Shown here piece by piece: positions 8,927 through 17,066 of a stretch of DNA of 64,000 nt. Both the position numbers and the translations under genes were made by a program. The stretch spans positions 744,001-808,000 of the forward strand of contig NZ_JBCFYD010000001.1 in the NCBI RefSeq assembly GCF_038594945.1, written 5' to 3'. Numbering within the stretch: position 1 is the stretch's first letter; each line of letters starts with the position of its first letter. A model generated the notes under the pieces. That model was not told the DNA's origin, did not search any database, and saw only the letters and a list, made by a program, of their open reading frames with translations. Origin of the DNA: Fodinibius sp. Rm-B-1B1-1 (GTDB lineage: Bacteria > Bacteroidota > Rhodothermia > Balneolales > Balneolaceae).

Positions 8927-8974
8927 ATCCTGAAGATGGCACGAGAAATTTTAACGCACAACGTGCAGATAAGT

Positions 8975-9016
8975 AAAAAACGCGTTGATAACTCGTCCAG
9001 TTGGGTTATCAACGCG
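8975..9016 (-). terminator. Terminator between convergent P1 peptidase and Fe-S carrier genes
   Basis: A perfect 12-base stem, CGCGTTGATAAC (8981-8992) with GTTATCAACGCG (9005-9016), is followed on the minus strand by a six-T run (8975-8980). It terminates the Fe-S carrier transcript and may slow plus-strand transcription too. Confidence 0.85.
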
Positions 9017-9029
9017 GCCTAAAACTTAT

Positions 9030-9491
9030 TTATGTGGCAAATGAACTACCGCAACCACAGGTTTCACTGGCATTGGGGTTATCAAACGTAAATCCACGAG
9101 CATCTAATCCATCGGGATAATCTACAGAAATTCCCTTCAAATACATTAAATGCTTGGGATCTACGATAATCTTAACGCCGTTCGATACAATGACCTCATC
9201 GTCATCGGATTGGTGATCAAATCCAAGCTTATAGCTTAGTCCCGAGCAGCCACCGCCTTCAACAGCAACGCGAAGATAAAGATCATCATCCAGATCCTCT
9301 TTTGTACGAATACTGCGCACCTGATCAGCAGCCCGTTCAGTTAACGATACGGCTGGTCCGCTGAACTCTACATCGGCCGATGCCTGCATTTCTTCCAACG
9401 GAGATGCTGCTTGCTCTTGCTGCTCTTCTTCGTCATCATCAATAAGATCCGCAATAACACTATCTAAATTATCTTCAGTCTCTGCAGGCAT
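9030..9491 (-). CDS. erpA: A-type iron-sulfur carrier (HesB/IscA/ErpA family) with acidic N-terminal extension
   Basis: The C-terminal ~105 residues are a standard A-type carrier that accepts Fe-S clusters and passes them to apoproteins. The three cluster-binding cysteines are present in GGGCSGLSY and in the terminal CGCGSS. The domain begins at VSLTERAADQVRSI. Before it lies a non-standard extension of about 45 residues rich in Asp, Glu and Gln (a DDDEEEQQEQ run), which is unlike the usual ~110-residue family members. The ATG at 9491 is the only convincing start. An AlbA_2 protein lies 18 bases upstream in the same direction, so cotranscription is likely. The symbol is a family-level guess: IscA, SufA and ErpA cannot be told apart here. 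Confidence 0.9.
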   Translation of the reverse strand: MPAETEDNLDSVIADLIDDDEEEQQEQAASPLEEMQASADVEFSGPAVSLTERAADQVRSIRTKEDLDDDLYLRVAVEGGGCSGLSYKLGFDHQSDDDEVIVSNGVKIIVDPKHLMYLKGISVDYPDGLDARGFTFDNPNASETCGCGSSFAT

Positions 9492-9509
9492 TATCGTACC
9501 ACTTGTAAG

Positions 9510-10193
9510 TTAATGTTTATCATTTTGCGCATAAGTAAAATAATCGGTGTTGTCCTTGCGCGTCAAATTTAAAATCTCCGCTGCAACTAAATTTACCAAC
9601 GTCTGCGATGCTTTTTGCTGAGGAATATCCACAACTTGTGCAAATTTTTTAACGGTTATTTCACCATATTCATTCAGATAACGAAACAGCTTTTGCTCAT
9701 CCGGACCGTACTCAAAAGTTACCCCCTCATCCGAATTGCGTTTCTTAATAATCTCAATTAATTCTTTGCTGGCCACCTTATTCTGATCTTTTTCGCGCAT
9801 AAACACGATCTGTTCATCGTCACCTTTTACAAAAATTGGCTTATTAGGCGCCTCCGGCACTTTAATCACCAATAAATCCCGATCGCCAAAATGAACAATT
9901 TCGATAATAATTTTCACCGAGGGCTCGCACAATTCTACAGCAGCTTTATCAAGCAGAAATTCTTCTTCTTGATAACCCATGACCCCCACAAGCGATTTAT
10001 CATCATCCACGCCAATAAGCAAGGTTCCCCCTTTAGTATTGGCAAAAGCCGCAATTTCGCGCGCTATTTTATATGCCGATGGGATTGTTCGCTTGAATTC
10101 CAAGTACATCCCTTCCCCCGTCTGTGCCAAATTCTTGACATCGAGGTAATCCATTTCGGAAAGCGTAGCCGCGCTGTGATTTTGAGAATACAT
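9510..10193 (-). CDS. AlbA_2 (Schlafen-like) putative DNA/RNA-binding protein
   Basis: The N-terminal half is an AlbA_2 domain. It opens with a GEGMYLEFKR motif and continues with IAAFANTKGGTLLIGVDDD, the ATP/nucleic-acid-binding signature shared by Schlafen-AlbA_2 proteins. The C-terminal part (from about residue 165) looks like a winged-helix domain (LFRYLNEYGEITVKKFAQ). Such proteins are often annotated as ATP-binding or transcriptional regulators; some act in stress or defence, but most are uncharacterised. The ATG at 10193 gives 227 residues; an in-frame TTG at 10217 would add eight. It lies 18 bases upstream of the Fe-S carrier gene, so the two may share a transcript. No specific target can be named. 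Confidence 0.8.
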   Translation of the reverse strand: MYSQNHSAATLSEMDYLDVKNLAQTGEGMYLEFKRTIPSAYKIAREIAAFANTKGGTLLIGVDDDKSLVGVMGYQEEEFLLDKAAVELCEPSVKIIIEIVHFGDRDLLVIKVPEAPNKPIFVKGDDEQIVFMREKDQNKVASKELIEIIKKRNSDEGVTFEYGPDEQKLFRYLNEYGEITVKKFAQVVDIPQQKASQTLVNLVAAEILNLTRKDNTDYFTYAQNDKH

Positions 10194-10441
10194 AGCACTC
10201 AGTCTTTTTAATGACAAACGAAGGTAACAACAAAATATTAAGTCCGCATGAAGTAACGAACAAATATTATATCAAAGACTTAGCAAAAACCATATTAGCG
10301 TGCCATTCTAAACTTGCCGTGTCCCAATTTTTCGGGGTTTCAGAATCTCTCATACTACTTTTTGCAAGAAAACGAAGACCCTAAACTATATTCAGGCTGA
10401 CATGTCAGGTTTAGTCAAACCTTTGCATCTGGATGCAACGA

Positions 10442-11452
10442 TTAAATTACAATCTCCTCTTTGGGATTTCGAGTCATCAAATCATAGAGCATATCTTTGG
10501 GATCTTCCTGCTCAAATAACACGCGATAGACCGCACCGGTAATCGGCATTTCTATTCCCAACTTATTACTCCAGTCAAAAACTGAACGCGTTGTCTTAAC
10601 CCCTTCAGCTACCATATTCATATGGGATATGATATCATCCAGGCTTTTGCCCTGACCAATATTATATCCAACAAAACGGTTTCGGCTGTGCTCACTGGTG
10701 CAGGTTACAATCAAATCACCCATACCAGCCAAACCGGCAAAGGTATCTTGTGATGCTCCAAGTTGCATCCCAAGCCGCTTCATTTCGTGAAGACCACGGG
10801 TCATCAGTGCCGCCTTGGCGTTGTCGCCCATATCCGCGCCGTCCAAAACACCGGCTGCAATCGCCATAATATTTTTTACCGCGCCGCCAATCTCAACGCC
10901 AATAATGTCGTAATTAAGATATACCCTAAACATCGGGGTTAGAAAGGTATCCTGAATAATTTGGGTGGTACGTTTTGAGTTTGCACTTGCCACAACGGTG
11001 GTAGGCTTAAATTTGCTTACTTCCTCGGCATGGCTGGGTCCCGAAAGCACACCGATATGATCATCAACAATAGTACCCTCAAGCACTTCACTGAGCACCT
11101 GGGACATCGTCATAAACGTATCGTTTTCGATCCCCTTTGCCACACTCACAATCATCTCATTGCCATTAAGATGTTGCTTAATATTTGTAGCCACCTCACG
11201 CATCACATGAGAAGGGGTAGCAAAAACCACCATTTCGGGATCATCAAAGCATTCATTGGGATCCGTAGAACATTCAACCGAATCCGGGAGCGTTACATCA
11301 GAAATATAAGCAGGATTTCGGTGCCTTTTGTTAATACCATAAGCCACCTCTTGCTCACGCGCCCAAAGTTGTACTTTATTTCCAGCTCGGGCCAAAACAA
11401 TTGAAAGCGCCGTCCCAAAACTTCCGGCCCCAATAATGGTAATTTTCTTCAC
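10442..11452 (-). CDS. gpsA: NAD(P)-dependent glycerol-3-phosphate dehydrogenase
   Basis: The enzyme reduces dihydroxyacetone phosphate to sn-glycerol-3-phosphate, the backbone of phospholipids. The Rossmann motif GAGSFGTALS is at residues 8-17. The family blocks VSVAKGIE, GPSHAEEV, the lysine-containing VKNIMAIAAG and GLAGMGDLIVTC follow in the right order. Its 336 residues match the usual length. The gene starts five bases after the plsY stop codon, so the two enzymes that make and then first acylate glycerol-3-phosphate are almost certainly cotranscribed, plsY first. Confidence 0.97.
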   Translation of the reverse strand: MKKITIIGAGSFGTALSIVLARAGNKVQLWAREQEVAYGINKRHRNPAYISDVTLPDSVECSTDPNECFDDPEMVVFATPSHVMREVATNIKQHLNGNEMIVSVAKGIENDTFMTMSQVLSEVLEGTIVDDHIGVLSGPSHAEEVSKFKPTTVVASANSKRTTQIIQDTFLTPMFRVYLNYDIIGVEIGGAVKNIMAIAAGVLDGADMGDNAKAALMTRGLHEMKRLGMQLGASQDTFAGLAGMGDLIVTCTSEHSRNRFVGYNIGQGKSLDDIISHMNMVAEGVKTTRSVFDWSNKLGIEMPITGAVYRVLFEQEDPKDMLYDLMTRNPKEEIVI

Positions 11453-11457
11453 AACAA

Positions 11458-12162
11458 TTAGTTACCCGATTGCGGTTTTTCTTCTTTATTTAGCCATCCA
11501 ACGGCAGGCTTAAAAGAACTTATTTTGTTTTCAGTTCCATTCATAAGCCGCTTAATGTTTCCATTATGTTTGATAATTATGGCTAATCCAATAAATCCGG
11601 CAAAAATCAGAATACTCCCGTCAATATCCCAACCGTATCCATAACGTAAGACGACCAGTACCAATGGATACACAAATGCAGCAACAAGAGAAGCCAGAGA
11701 TACGTACCTACTTGTAGCTAATACAACCAGAAAAAAAGCAGCGGCAATACCTACTGATACCGGCTCTATGCCGCAAAGCATTCCAGCGGCTGTAGCCATT
11801 CCTTTCCCTCCATCAAAGTTGGCATAAAGAGGAAACATATGCCCCACTACGGCCGCAATACCACAAGTAATACTTAAAAAGGGATCGAGGCTCCAAAACT
11901 CAAATAATGTAACAGGTCCCGCCGCGATATGATAAGCTAACTGACTAATCCACAAAGAACTTGCGAATCCTTTAAAGAAATCAATCGCCAATACGGCTAC
12001 CCCCGGTTGCCATCCCAATAGGCGAAAGGTATTCGTTGCACCGGCATTACCACTGCCGTGAGCCCGAATATCAACTCCCTTAACGAGCTTACCTACCCAT
12101 ATTGATGATGGGATGGATCCCACCAAATAACTCAATAGTAAAACAACTCCAAGTGCAATCAT
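11458..12162 (-). CDS. plsY: Acyl-phosphate:glycerol-3-phosphate acyltransferase
   Basis: PlsY is an integral membrane enzyme that transfers an acyl group from acyl-phosphate to position 1 of glycerol-3-phosphate, making lysophosphatidate. The protein has the family motifs SIPSSIWVGKL, GSGNAGATNTFR (residues 37-48) and DGGKGMATAAG, set among several hydrophobic helices. At 234 residues it is slightly longer than the typical ~200 because of a hydrophilic C-terminal tail after KHNGNIKRL. gpsA follows after five bases, giving a compact phospholipid-initiation operon. Confidence 0.96.
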   Translation of the reverse strand: MIALGVVLLLSYLVGSIPSSIWVGKLVKGVDIRAHGSGNAGATNTFRLLGWQPGVAVLAIDFFKGFASSLWISQLAYHIAAGPVTLFEFWSLDPFLSITCGIAAVVGHMFPLYANFDGGKGMATAAGMLCGIEPVSVGIAAAFFLVVLATSRYVSLASLVAAFVYPLVLVVLRYGYGWDIDGSILIFAGFIGLAIIIKHNGNIKRLMNGTENKISSFKPAVGWLNKEEKPQSGN

Positions 12163-12256
12163 ACTTTCTGATTAAATGAGAAATGCCAACCGGTTGAAAT
12201 ATAAAATATCGTACGATAATCTCGAGGAAAAATCCCCCGAATAATTATAAACGTTC

Positions 12257-13135
12257 TTATACGTGCTCTTCGGCATGGTACGAAGAGCGAACAAGCGGAC
12301 CACTTTCCACATGTTCAAGCCCCAACTCTTCACCAATCTCTTTATATTCAGCAAATTGATCGGGATGAACCCACTCTTCTACCGGCTGATGCATCTTCGT
12401 AGGCTGCATATATTGTCCAATTGTCAATACATCAACATCATGATCGACGCAATCTTTCATTAGTTCAATAACCTGCTCACGCTTTTCACCAAAGCCAACC
12501 ATAATGCCGGTCTTTGTACGAATGCCCTGATCTTTCACACGCTGCAACAGCTCGAGCGAACGCTCATATTTCGCCTGTGGACGAATGGTTCGGTACAGAT
12601 CGGGAACCGTTTCAAGGTTATGACTTAACACATCGGGAGGCGTATCAATTACAATTTGCAGCGCTTCCCAAACGCCTCGAAAATCGGGGATCAGAGACTC
12701 AATGGTCACTCCATCGATGGCTTCACGCAGTTGGCGATGGCATTCAGCAAAAATAGGCGCGCCCCCATCTTTGCGTTCATCACGATTTACGGAGGTAAGC
12801 ACCACGTGCTTTAGCCCCATCTCTTTAGCTGCTTCGGTAACACGCCGCGGCTCATCCCAATCCAGCCCTTGCACTGGGCGGCCGGTTTTTACTGCACAAA
12901 ATGAACAAGAACGAGTGCAAACATCTCCCAAAATCATAAACGTAGCCGTGCCACGTCCCCAGCATTCTCCCATGTTCGGGCAACGAGCCTCAGAACATAC
13001 CGTGTTAAGCGAGTTGTTGCTTACTGTCTCCGAAACCTCCTTAAACTTTTCACCGGAAGGTAATTTCACACGCAGCCAATCCGGACGACGCTGGGTGGTT
13101 TCATTGCGATCTACGACATTGAGTTCTTTAATCAT
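12257..13135 (-). CDS. lipA: Lipoyl synthase (radical SAM)
   Basis: LipA inserts two sulfur atoms into protein-bound octanoyl groups to make lipoate. Both iron-sulfur cluster sites are intact: the auxiliary cluster CX4CX5C (C47, C52, C58) and the radical SAM CX3CX2C (C73, C77, C80). The C-terminal RSSYHA motif, whose serine ligates the auxiliary cluster, is also present. Its 292 residues match the family. The gene follows lipB by 18 bases on the same strand, so octanoyl transfer and sulfur insertion are encoded together. A lipoamide dehydrogenase gene lies just upstream. Confidence 0.97.
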   Translation of the reverse strand: MIKELNVVDRNETTQRRPDWLRVKLPSGEKFKEVSETVSNNSLNTVCSEARCPNMGECWGRGTATFMILGDVCTRSCSFCAVKTGRPVQGLDWDEPRRVTEAAKEMGLKHVVLTSVNRDERKDGGAPIFAECHRQLREAIDGVTIESLIPDFRGVWEALQIVIDTPPDVLSHNLETVPDLYRTIRPQAKYERSLELLQRVKDQGIRTKTGIMVGFGEKREQVIELMKDCVDHDVDVLTIGQYMQPTKMHQPVEEWVHPDQFAEYKEIGEELGLEHVESGPLVRSSYHAEEHV

Positions 13136-13153
13136 GGAACTAAAATCAAAAAA

Positions 13154-13918
13154 TTATTGCGATGCTGCTTGTTTCTCAGACGGCTTAAGATACGAAAATT
13201 GATCGTCCAGTTCAGGCAGGGAATCGACCTTTGCTATGGATACATCAAACACATCCTCAAAATGTGTTATTAACTGTTCTTTTACTTGGGATTGGTCTAC
13301 CTCGTGCCCCAACAATTTTTGCAAACTGGTCACTTCCTTATCTGTAATACCACACGGCACAATATGATTAAAATAACTGAGGTCAGCATTAACATTAAAG
13401 GCAAAGCCATGCATGGTTACCCACCGGCTACAACGAATACCCATGGCACAAATTTTCTGATCACCTACCCATACGCCGGTTAGCCCTTCAATACGTCCGG
13501 CTTCAATATTATATTCGGCACAAGTGCGAATGATAACCTCCTCGAGGTAGCGTAAGTACTTATGGACATCAGTAAAGTGGCGGTCCAGATCCAGAATTGG
13601 GTAGCCCACAATTTGTCCCGGACCATGGTACGTAATATCTCCACCGCGATCTATTTCGATAAATTCGGCATCAATATTAGCCAACTCAGCCATCCCTTTA
13701 AGGAGGTGATTCTTATCCCCGCTTTTGCCCAGAGTATAGACGTGGGGATGTTCTACAAACAGAAATACATCGTTACTTTCTTCTCCGGGCTTATAGAGCT
13801 TCTGTTTTTTTCGTCGGGCTAATTTTTCATCCACCAAACGCTGCTGGATGGTAGTTTGTAAATCCCATACCGGGCGATAGGGGGCATAGCCTAAATCAAA
13901 TAATTCTACCGTATTCAT
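13154..13918 (-). CDS. lipB: Octanoyl-[acyl-carrier-protein]:protein octanoyltransferase
   Basis: LipB moves octanoate from acyl carrier protein to the lipoyl domains of 2-oxo acid dehydrogenases and GcvH. The family signature RGGDITYHGPGQIVGYPI is present. The catalytic lysine lies in VGDQKICAMGI and the catalytic cysteine in VPCGITDKEVTSL. The ATG at 13918 (MNTVELFDLG) gives 254 residues and the normal N-terminus; an upstream in-frame ATG at 13984 would add a hydrophobic stretch atypical for LipB. It is followed by lipA with an 18-base gap. Confidence 0.95.
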   Translation of the reverse strand: MNTVELFDLGYAPYRPVWDLQTTIQQRLVDEKLARRKKQKLYKPGEESNDVFLFVEHPHVYTLGKSGDKNHLLKGMAELANIDAEFIEIDRGGDITYHGPGQIVGYPILDLDRHFTDVHKYLRYLEEVIIRTCAEYNIEAGRIEGLTGVWVGDQKICAMGIRCSRWVTMHGFAFNVNADLSYFNHIVPCGITDKEVTSLQKLLGHEVDQSQVKEQLITHFEDVFDVSIAKVDSLPELDDQFSYLKPSEKQAASQ

Positions 13919-13964
13919 AACGCTGAAAAATACAAAAGCTGAGAGGAAATAACTATACAAATAG

Positions 13965-14034
13965 AAACCCGCAGGGTTTTTCAACTTGCAGCCAAAACTT
14001 TAGAAAATTGCCTGCTGTGAAACCCTGCGGGTTT
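13965..14034. repeat. 15-base inverted repeat between lpd and lipB
   Basis: AAACCCGCAGGGTTT (13965-13979) and AAACCCTGCGGGTTT (14020-14034) are exact reverse complements separated by 40 bases. Each arm is itself nearly palindromic. The element could be a terminator for lpd (minus strand) or a dispersed intergenic repeat. The stop codon of lpd is 24 bases away. Confidence 0.6.
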
Positions 14035-14057
14035 TACAATCTATATAATGAATGGAT

Positions 14058-15464
14058 TTACGAACCTAAATGCACGCCTTCTCCGTATGCTTCAGCAACA
14101 GCTTCCATCACCGCTTCTGACATCGTTGGGTGTGGATGCACAGCGCTAATAATTTCGTGTCCGGTTGTCTCAAGATCACGGGCTACAACAGCCTCAGCAA
14201 TCAGTTCTGTAACATGCGATCCAATCATGTGGCAACCCAACCATTCACCATATTTCTCATCAAAGACTACTTTTACGAAGCCTTCTTCATGACCAAGTCC
14301 CGTTGCCTTACCACTGGCAGAGAAGGGGAACTTACCAACCTTGATATCGTAACCTTCCTCTTTGGCCTGTTCCTCAGTATATCCAACAGAAGCAATTTGC
14401 GGCTCGCAGTAGGTACAACCAGGAATGTTGTTGTAGTTAATCATCTGTGGATCTTCGCCAGCAAGCTTTTCTACACAAACAATACCTTCATGAGAAGCTT
14501 TGTGCGCCAACCACGGTCCGCCGGCCACATCACCAATCGCGTAAATATTTTCTACGGATGTCTGATAGGTCTCCTTATCAACCTGGATAGCACCTTTTTC
14601 GTACTCAACACCGATGTCATCAAGGCCAATGCCTTCCACATTTCCAGCTACGCCAACTGCAGAAAGCACCACATCCGCTTCAACAACTTCCTCATCGTCA
14701 CCAGTTTTGATGGTAACTTTGACGCCGTCGCCATCTTTTTCAACGTTGTCAACCGTACTTCCGGTGCGGATATCCATGCCCTTTTTCTTGTAGATCTTGC
14801 CGAGCTCTTTCCCGATATCTTTATCTTCAACCGGCACCAGTGAATCCTGAAGCTCAACAATGGTCACGTCGGTTCCAATAGTATTGTAGAAGTAGGCAAA
14901 CTCAACGCCGATAGCACCCGCGCCGATAATCACCATCTTGTCGGGCTGTTCTTCGAGCTGCATTGCGCGCTCCGAATCAATAATCATCTCACCATCGATT
15001 GGTAGGTTCGGCAGCTCACGTGGACTTGCACCCGTCGCAATAATGAAATTATCAGCTTTAATCTCTTCGACTACTTCTTCGTCATCATCGAGCACATTAA
15101 CCTGTTCTTTGGATGCAAAAACACCTTTGCCTTCGAAGACATCGATCTTATTGGCCTTCATCAAGAACTGAACGCCCTTACTCATTTTATTAGCCACATT
15201 TCGACTACGATCAATCATGCCATCGAAATCAGCAGAAAATCCATCCACATTAACACCATAGTCACCGGCATGTTCAATACTTTCAAAAACTTCAGCCGAG
15301 CGCAGCAGTGCTTTTGTAGGAATACATCCAATATTCAAACAAACACCGCCGAGGTGACGCTTTTCAATAATTGCTGTGTTAAAACCGAGTTGTGAAGCAC
15401 GAATCGCAGCCACATATCCACCGGGACCGGATCCTATTACGCAAACATCAAATTCTTTTGCCAT
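14058..15464 (-). CDS. lpdA: Dihydrolipoyl dehydrogenase (E3)
   Basis: This 468-residue flavoprotein reoxidises dihydrolipoamide in pyruvate, 2-oxoglutarate and branched-chain dehydrogenase complexes and in the glycine cleavage system. It has an N-terminal FAD motif GSGPGG, the redox-active disulfide GGVCLNIGC (C42, C47), an NAD motif GAGAIGVEFA and the C-terminal His-Glu dyad block HPHPTMSEA. The protein is rich in Asp and Glu. It lies upstream of lipB and lipA in the same direction, next to the genes that make its cofactor. An inverted repeat separates them, so cotranscription is uncertain. Confidence 0.96.
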   Translation of the reverse strand: MAKEFDVCVIGSGPGGYVAAIRASQLGFNTAIIEKRHLGGVCLNIGCIPTKALLRSAEVFESIEHAGDYGVNVDGFSADFDGMIDRSRNVANKMSKGVQFLMKANKIDVFEGKGVFASKEQVNVLDDDEEVVEEIKADNFIIATGASPRELPNLPIDGEMIIDSERAMQLEEQPDKMVIIGAGAIGVEFAYFYNTIGTDVTIVELQDSLVPVEDKDIGKELGKIYKKKGMDIRTGSTVDNVEKDGDGVKVTIKTGDDEEVVEADVVLSAVGVAGNVEGIGLDDIGVEYEKGAIQVDKETYQTSVENIYAIGDVAGGPWLAHKASHEGIVCVEKLAGEDPQMINYNNIPGCTYCEPQIASVGYTEEQAKEEGYDIKVGKFPFSASGKATGLGHEEGFVKVVFDEKYGEWLGCHMIGSHVTELIAEAVVARDLETTGHEIISAVHPHPTMSEAVMEAVAEAYGEGVHLGS

Positions 15465-15659
15465 GGGTCTATTTGATTTATTAATTGAATAAAAATGGTT
15501 GAATGATTGATTTGAAACCTATAATCGTTACATCAGCAATTTTACAATCAATCATTCGGCCATTTCAAAAGCGCCTTAATTTAAGAATTATAGATGAGAG
15601 ATATAAGGTTTTGCCTCATGATTATTTAGGATAAAAATTATCAGTACTAAACAATGTTC

Positions 15660-16139
15660 TTACACCGGGCTCTTTAAAATATCATCTGCTATATCTGGAT
15701 ATTCCTGCGCCAGTTTTTTAGGCTCTATCATCTCAAAATCTTCAAACTCAAAACCAGGACTTACTGTACATCCCACTAAAGAATAACGCCCCGTACAATA
15801 AGCTCGCTGCCAGCAATTTTGTGGAACCAGCCGCTGAAATGCCACCTCCTTCGCAAATGTATTCCCCAACGCTAATCTTTTCAACGACCCATCCCGATCG
15901 ATAATTTCCAACATTAATGGGTCACCATCATAGAAATGCCACCCCTCATCCCAACGCACGCGGTGCCAGTTGGATAACTCTCCTTCTGCCAACAAAAAAT
16001 AGATCCCCGTTCCGGCTGATCGTTTTTCATCATTGGGAAGCCAAACATCTTGCTCACTTCGATAACACTCCCGATAGTGTCCACCCTCTGGGTGTGGAGA
16101 TAAATTAAGCCTATTAATAACCTGTTCGACATCATCCAT
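15660..16139 (-). CDS. Cupin family protein (DUF985/Cupin_5)
   Basis: The 159-residue protein opens with LSPHPEGGHYRECYRS, the hallmark of the Cupin_5/DUF985 family. It continues with beta-rich blocks GIYFLLAEGELSNWHRV and EGWHFYDGDPLML that form a single-domain jelly roll. It ends with a GCTVSPGFEFEDFEM segment typical of the family. Members are small cytosolic proteins, some related in structure to epimerases, with no agreed reaction. The gene is a single unit between lpd and the divergent archaemetzincin-like genes. Confidence 0.85.
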   Translation of the reverse strand: MDDVEQVINRLNLSPHPEGGHYRECYRSEQDVWLPNDEKRSAGTGIYFLLAEGELSNWHRVRWDEGWHFYDGDPLMLEIIDRDGSLKRLALGNTFAKEVAFQRLVPQNCWQRAYCTGRYSLVGCTVSPGFEFEDFEMIEPKKLAQEYPDIADDILKSPV

Positions 16140-16213
16140 TTTTATACCTGAAACTTTTTTATCAGAAATCTATTTAATAAAAGTCGGCAAATTGATAATC
16201 AGAGAAATAATTT

Positions 16214-16999
16214 ATGAAACGATACGGTTCAACTTTACCGATACTAATAATAGCAATTTTAATCGGTTTTGTTTTCCAATCGTGCCTGGACCATACGGGA
16301 CCTAAGACTGAAGTCCCTGATCCACAATACTCCCATACCCAAAACCCGGGTACTTCGGCCAACGACTTCCTGGCTGATACCAGTTTCAAACATTTAGTGG
16401 TAGAAGTAGATTACATGCCCGGCTACGAGCCAAAGACCGAAGCTATTGACAGCCTGGAGGCATTTTTTGAGCAACGGCTGTACAAGAATTCCATCACTAT
16501 AAAAGAACCAACTGAGATTGAGTCACGAAATCAGGACTCATACAGTGCCGATGATGTTCGAAATATTGAGTCCGAAGAACGTTCTACCTTTTCACAAGGA
16601 GATACACTGGCCGCCTACTTTATGATTGTAGATGGCAAATACAGCGAGCGAGAGCTAATGGGGATTGCCTACTTTAATACATCTAATGCATTTTTTGGTC
16701 CGGCTTATGATGAAGCCAGTAGTGGCGTGGGTTCTATTTCTCGGGAACGTGTAGAAGCAATTTCATTCCGGCATGAATTTGGACATCTCTTTGGGCTCGT
16801 AGACATCCCCAACTCGGGTACCGAAATGCAGGAACCGCACCGAGATCAAGAACATGGCAATCACTGTGATAATGATCAATGCCTAATGTATTATGCCACG
16901 CAAACCACCGACCTAATTGGCAATACAGTGGGGGATGAAGGAATTACACCACTTGATGATAATTGCATTGCTGATTTACAGGGAAATGGCGGGAAATAA
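16214..16999 (+). CDS. Archaemetzincin-like lipoprotein metalloprotease, copy 1
   Basis: This 261-residue protein has a signal peptide with a lipobox cysteine at C24 (FQSC), so it should be a lipid-anchored envelope protein. The catalytic region has HEFGH at 187-191 with a glycine at 194. It is followed by H217-C218, then C223-L-M225, and a last cysteine at C251. The HC-x4-C-x-M arrangement is that of archaemetzincins, but here about 22 residues separate it from HEFGHxxG, more than in classical members. NCBI-style names for relatives are 'membrane metalloprotease'. A paralogue follows 67 bases downstream with the same architecture. Substrate and biological role are unknown. Confidence 0.8.
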   Translation: MKRYGSTLPILIIAILIGFVFQSCLDHTGPKTEVPDPQYSHTQNPGTSANDFLADTSFKHLVVEVDYMPGYEPKTEAIDSLEAFFEQRLYKNSITIKEPTEIESRNQDSYSADDVRNIESEERSTFSQGDTLAAYFMIVDGKYSERELMGIAYFNTSNAFFGPAYDEASSGVGSISRERVEAISFRHEFGHLFGLVDIPNSGTEMQEPHRDQEHGNHCDNDQCLMYYATQTTDLIGNTVGDEGITPLDDNCIADLQGNGGK

Positions 17000-17066
17000 A
17001 AAACAGCATTGAGAGTTTTTAAAACTATTATCTAAATTTCTTAAATACTGATCGCACGTTATTATT

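Noticed and set aside
12172-12354. 60-codon minus-strand frame overlapping the end of lipA
   Set aside because: It overlaps the C-terminal coding part of lipA in another frame and has no family resemblance.
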